In this document: piece after piece, positions 60,914 through 64,000 of the stretch
Position numbering within the stretch: the first letter of the stretch is position 1
How the letters are laid out: the number at the start of each line of letters is the position of its first letter
Assembly (NCBI GenBank): GCA_020847535.1
Contig: JADLBU010000126.1
Coordinates: 62,001 to 126,000, forward strand
DNA length: 64,000 nt
Reading direction: 5' to 3'
From: Phycisphaerales bacterium
GTDB lineage: Bacteria; Planctomycetota; Phycisphaerae; Phycisphaerales; UBA1924
Made by a program: the position numbers and the translations under genes
The notes under the pieces: model-generated
What the model was told of the DNA's origin: nothing
Seen by the model: the letters and a program-made list of their open reading frames with translations, nothing else
Database searches by the model: none

Positions 60914-62395
60914 ATGACCTACCGGCTTGGAGCGTTTTCCGGCGTCGGCCTCGATGAGGCGTTCGTCAAGCTCATCATCGATGAGCACAAGGCCGGCAGG
61001 CTGCCGCGCCTGCAGCGATTCTGGACGTACTACAGGAACCCGCTCCGGCCGGTGGGTCTCGGGCACGCCAGCGCGGACTCGGAAGGCGCCGGTCCCTGGT
61101 ATCGCCAGGCGCAGGAACTGGGACTTCCGACACGCATCGTCGGACGCGCGGGGCTGGCGAGCGCGGATGCGATCCAGGGGGGACGCCGCGAGGTCGTCAT
61201 CGAGAACGACATCGCCTGGCGCATCCAGTCCATGGTGGACTTCATGTTCGCCAAGCCTGTGGCGATCCTGAGCACCGCGAAGGATGAAACCCAGCGGCGA
61301 ACGATCGAGGAGGCGCTGGATGCGGTGTGGGAGCGATCGGGCGGGATCGCCCTGCTCCAGGACATGGCGCTGCTCGGGCACGTCTACGGCCATGTCGACC
61401 TGCTGGTGCGGTTCGATCCCGATCGCATCGGTCTTGATTCGGTCAGCATCGAGGTCATCGAGCCGATGCGCGGCATCCCCGTGCTCGACCCTGCGGACTA
61501 CCGGCGGCTGGCCGCGTACATCATCCACTACGAGCGCCAGGAGAACAGCGCCGAGCGCCAGGGCTGGCTGCGGGGGATCGCTCGCCGCGGCGGAGGCAAC
61601 GACCACGCCGGTCCGTGCGCCCGCAAGCGATCGGTCGTCACACAGATCGTCTCTGGCGACATGCGGCAGGTGTATGTCGATGGCCGCCTCTGCGAGAGCG
61701 AACCGATCCTCTGGTCCGCGGGTCGAGTCCCGATCGCCCATGTTCAGAACATCTCCGAACCCTTCCGCTACGAGGGGCTCGGGGAGGTCGAGCCGCTCAT
61801 CCCGCTGCAGGATGAGCTCAACACGCGGCTCTCCGACCGCGCCAGCCGCGTCACGCTTCAGAGCTTCAAGATGTACCTGGCCAAGGGGATCGAGGGGTTC
61901 GAGAAGACGCCCGTCGCACCCGGCATGATGTGGTCCACCGATAACATGGGGGCCTCCATCCAGGCGTTCGGCGGGGATGGGGAATCGCCCGGCGAGACCT
62001 CGCACATCCAGGAGGTCCGGGAGGCGATGGACAAGGTCTCGGGGATCCCCCCGCTCGCCAGCGGCGTCGTGCGGGCGCGGATCGGCAACCTCACCAGCGC
62101 CAATGCGCTGCGCATCACGCTCATGGGGCTGCTGAGCAAGACCGCGCGCAAACGCATTACGTACGGACGCGGGATCGCGCAAGCGTGCGAGCTGGTGCTC
62201 GCAGCGCTGGATCACGCCGGGGTGCTGCGCACGCGAACCGAGGATCGCGGCATCACGCTCAACTGGCCCGATCCCCTGCCGGTCGATGACCGTGAGGCGA
62301 CGGCGAGCGCTGAGGCCAAGATCCGGCTGGGCGTGCCGCAGGAACAGGTTCTCAGCGAGCTGGGCTATTCACCCGGCGATGTCGGCATCACCTGA
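60914..62395 (+). CDS. Phage portal protein
   Basis: A 493-residue protein (MTYRLGAFSGVG) preceded by an AAGGGGG purine run. It matches the SPP1 gp6-like portal pattern: YYRNPLRPVG near the start, then IENDIAWRIQSMVDFMFAKP, a long core, and a late LTSANALRITLMGLLSKTAR helix near the channel-lining region. A portal dodecamer is the DNA gate of tailed phage heads. Genes after it fit head morphogenesis. No terminase is next to it, so the module is incomplete or rearranged. Confidence 0.85.
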   Translation: MTYRLGAFSGVGLDEAFVKLIIDEHKAGRLPRLQRFWTYYRNPLRPVGLGHASADSEGAGPWYRQAQELGLPTRIVGRAGLASADAIQGGRREVVIENDIAWRIQSMVDFMFAKPVAILSTAKDETQRRTIEEALDAVWERSGGIALLQDMALLGHVYGHVDLLVRFDPDRIGLDSVSIEVIEPMRGIPVLDPADYRRLAAYIIHYERQENSAERQGWLRGIARRGGGNDHAGPCARKRSVVTQIVSGDMRQVYVDGRLCESEPILWSAGRVPIAHVQNISEPFRYEGLGEVEPLIPLQDELNTRLSDRASRVTLQSFKMYLAKGIEGFEKTPVAPGMMWSTDNMGASIQAFGGDGESPGETSHIQEVREAMDKVSGIPPLASGVVRARIGNLTSANALRITLMGLLSKTARKRITYGRGIAQACELVLAALDHAGVLRTRTEDRGITLNWPDPLPVDDREATASAEAKIRLGVPQEQVLSELGYSPGDVGIT

Positions 62396-62465
62396 ACACG
62401 GCCAGCTCACGACGCGCAACTCAGTACTCAGCACTTCCACCACACCACGCACAAGGAGAAAGTAC

Positions 62466-63020
62466 ATGCCCATACCTCCAGGCGGATCAACCGGCGAGGG
62501 AGGCTCCGGCGGGGCCGGATCCGGCGGCGGCGGAGATCCACAGAATCCGGAGAACCAGAACTCTCCGCCCCCGCCCGACATCGACCTGAACACAAGCGAG
62601 GAGATCGATTGGCGAGCTCGGGCGCTGGCGGCCGAGGAGAAGGTTCGCCAGCTCGAAGCGCAGCTCGCGGACATCAAGACGACCCTCGCCGATGCCCGTC
62701 AGCGGCTGGATGATTCCGAGCGCAGGGCGGGGATCGACCGGGAGTTGACCGCCGCCGGCGTCGTCGACACTGAGGCGGCGACCCTGCTGATCGAGCGATT
62801 GCTCGACGAGATGGACAAGCCCGATGTGCAGGCGGCGGTCGCCGACCTGCGGCAGCGCAAGCCGTTCCTCTTCCGGCCCGCCGCGGCGGGTGTGCGGGTC
62901 TCGGCGATGAGCGGGGTTGCCGAGTCTGGCTCGACGCTGGATCTTCTGGCGGCGGAGGCCCGCATGTCCGGGGATCGCAAGTCGCTGATGAAGTATCTCA
63001 AGGCCCGGCGCCGGGCCTGA
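62466..63020 (+). CDS. Phage scaffold-like protein
   Basis: About 184 residues from the ATG at 62466 with AAGGAG upstream. The N-terminus is Gly/Pro-rich (PGGSTGEGGSGGAGSGGGG), followed by a coiled coil (EEKVRQLEAQLADIKTTLAD; ARQRLDDSERRAGID) and a basic C-terminus (SLMKYLKARRRA). Position between portal and capsid, coiled coil and basic tail suit a head scaffolding protein. Sequence alone does not prove it. Confidence 0.65.
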   Translation: MPIPPGGSTGEGGSGGAGSGGGGDPQNPENQNSPPPPDIDLNTSEEIDWRARALAAEEKVRQLEAQLADIKTTLADARQRLDDSERRAGIDRELTAAGVVDTEAATLLIERLLDEMDKPDVQAAVADLRQRKPFLFRPAAAGVRVSAMSGVAESGSTLDLLAAEARMSGDRKSLMKYLKARRRA

Positions 63021-63095
63021 CCCGACGACCCCGGCGCGATGTTCACGGTTCGCTGACTCACACGCATGCAAGCACTGTCTTGCAAGGAGATCACC

Positions 63096-63299
63096 ATGCC
63101 TTTTACCGGCAAAGCAACGTACGATGCGGGCGAAACGCTTCCCGAGATCATCGAGGATGTCTCGGACATCATCGGGATCGTGAGCCCCTACGAGACCCCG
63201 CTGCTCGACTGGTTGGGGGATCCCAAGCGCCCGGCGATCAGCACGGTCCACGAGTGGCTGGAAGATGCGCTCGTATCCCGTCTGACGAACGCTGATTGA
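63096..63299 (+). pseudogene. Major capsid protein, N-terminal fragment cut by insertion
   Basis: Only 67 residues remain from the ATG at 63096 (AAGGAG seven bases upstream). They match the start of SU10-type/DUF5309 capsid proteins: MPFTGKATYDAGETLPEIIE, DVSDIIGIVSPYETPLLDWL and TVHEWLEDAL. After VHEWLEDAL the frame ends with VSRLTNAD. A normal capsid protein of this type has about 300 residues. The rest must lie beyond the right edge if the gene was split by the recombinase element. Confidence 0.8.
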
Positions 63300-64000
63300 A
63301 GGGCGCTGCACGTGTCGCGCGGCAGGAAGAGCGTACCCACCTTGCGGTCGGGATCAATCTCGATCTTCGGGATGAACGCGTGGACAGCCGGGCGCGCTTC
63401 GATCATCGGCGTGCCGGGCTTGAGAGCCCGCGCGAGGTCGGCGACTCGCTCGCGTGCCCAGGCCCGCAGACGGTCGGGGTCGATCGACTTTGGAGACGCG
63501 GGCTTGTTGGCCACGTCGGCCTCGAGCGTCTCGCGGCGGCGCTTGAGATCCACCAGCGCGGCCCGCAGTTCGCCAACGTCGGCGAGGTCGCTGTCGGAAA
63601 GCAGCGCGACCGTCGCCTTGATCCGCTTGTTCAGGTCGGCCAGTTCTTTGCTGCGGTCCGGTTGCGCCTTCGCGGCCGCACCGCGTCCGCACGCTGCCTT
63701 CACGAACTGCTCGATGGCCCGCTCGACCCCTGCCTTGTCGGCCAGGAAGGTGGTCCGCAGTTGTTCCAGCACCCAACGGTCAAGCGCCGCGGCTTGGATG
63801 TGCGTCGCTTTGCAGACGCCGATCCCCTGCGCCCGGTATCCGCCGTCGGCATAGTACCGGATCTCACCCGCGCTGTTCTTCAGCACGCAGCCCCAGAAGT
63901 TGTGGCCGCAGTGCTTGCACCGCACGAGCCCGGACAGGAGGTACCGCTGCGTCGGACGGGCCAGGCCACCGGCGTTGCGGCGCTTGGCCATCTGCTCGTG
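63188..64000 (-). CDS. Large serine recombinase, partial (5' end beyond right edge), C-terminus runs into capsid gene
   Basis: About 270 residues read from the right edge, and the frame is open at 64000. The zinc beta-ribbon region is VRCKHCGHNFWGCVLKNSAG then RAQGIGVCKATHIQA, followed by a coiled coil (DLNKRIKATVALLSDSDLAD; LVDLKRRRETLEADV). This is the C-terminal half of a large serine integrase. The catalytic domain lies beyond the window. From about residue 230 the frame crosses 63300 and ends at 63188 inside the capsid gene antisense strand. The last 30 or so residues are thus donated by the target. Confidence 0.85.
   Translation of the reverse strand, partial: HEQMAKRRNAGGLARPTQRYLLSGLVRCKHCGHNFWGCVLKNSAGEIRYYADGGYRAQGIGVCKATHIQAAALDRWVLEQLRTTFLADKAGVERAIEQFVKAACGRGAAAKAQPDRSKELADLNKRIKATVALLSDSDLADVGELRAALVDLKRRRETLEADVANKPASPKSIDPDRLRAWARERVADLARALKPGTPMIEARPAVHAFIPKIEIDPDRKVGTLFLPRDTCSALQSAFVRRDTSASSSHSWTVLIAGRLGSPNQSSSGVS
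63270..63310. other. Probable insertion junction (attL/attR) between capsid gene and recombinase element
   Basis: Capsid homology ends after the codons for VHEWLEDAL (about 63270) and the recombinase-specific sequence begins near 63300. The exact core dinucleotide cannot be read without the other junction. Serine integrases use short core sites, so a long direct repeat is not expected. Confidence 0.6.

Noticed and set aside
60572..62215. 547-codon minus-strand frame
   Set aside because: Antisense of the portal gene.

Overview
The window looks like a chromosomal segment of a high-GC Gram-negative bacterium of the Planctomycetota, most likely class Phycisphaerae. This is inferred from several traits. 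Four secreted proteins (one broken) end in a PEP-CTERM-like tail of the form PAP + hydrophobic helix + RRRR or RRR. Three secreted proteins end in two dockerin-like repeats (core DFDGSGFVDTDDFDAF) and a C-terminal Gly-Cys. LpxD and Lgt imply an outer membrane. A futalosine hydrolase points to the futalosine route to menaquinone. Small hairpins of the GGCTTCCAGCC and CCGGGGGTT kind, which I associate with planctomycete genomes, lie between genes. No rRNA, tRNA or CRISPR array was recognised.

Layout. 1-5074 (minus): a partial zinc-ribbon membrane protein, an HNH nuclease, TilS with an unusual N-terminal helical extension, and an agmatinase-family ureohydrolase. 5363-7937 (plus): a translationally coupled trio ([2Fe-2S] protein, FAD/BFD oxidoreductase, DHDPS-family lyase) resembling hydroxyproline or D-amino-acid catabolism; two palindromes lie in the divergent gap. 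8009-10129: pilT, followed by a MITE-like element and a second palindromic repeat. 10130-20133: EVE protein, a lipoprotein hydrolase, GalE, Lgt, LpxD, two tandem HlyD-type adaptors without a transporter, and MqnB. 20387-26079: a pilM-N-O-P-B type IV pilus assembly operon. 26270-32726: a degenerate HD-GYP protein, a lipoprotein, a LOG-family protein, YbaB, a Nudix hydrolase, an ACT protein and a HesB/IscA protein.

33029-46709: secreted and envelope proteins interleaved with housekeeping genes: a PEP-CTERM-like protein, a CBM-esterase, IscU/IscS, an anti-sigma kinase and STAS pair, a large secretin, a pseudogene split by one amber codon, CoaX and an MnmE-like GTPase. 47026-56761: a YfgM-like protein, an RluA synthase carrying an in-frame palindromic insertion, a metalloprotease whose start codon is put out of frame by a 7-bp tandem repeat, a DUF58 protein, a beta-helix protein, an orphan NuoH and a yeast-type cytosine deaminase. 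56864-60431: an aminotransferase and two receiver-domain regulators.

60914-64000: a phage head module (portal, scaffold-like protein, major capsid). The capsid gene is cut after about 60 codons by a convergent large serine recombinase that runs off the right edge. This looks like a mobile element inserted into a prophage capsid gene. I regard this junction, the 7-bp repeat switch at 50927-50964, the palindromic insert inside the RluA gene and the shared Gly-Cys termini as the most interesting signals in the window.
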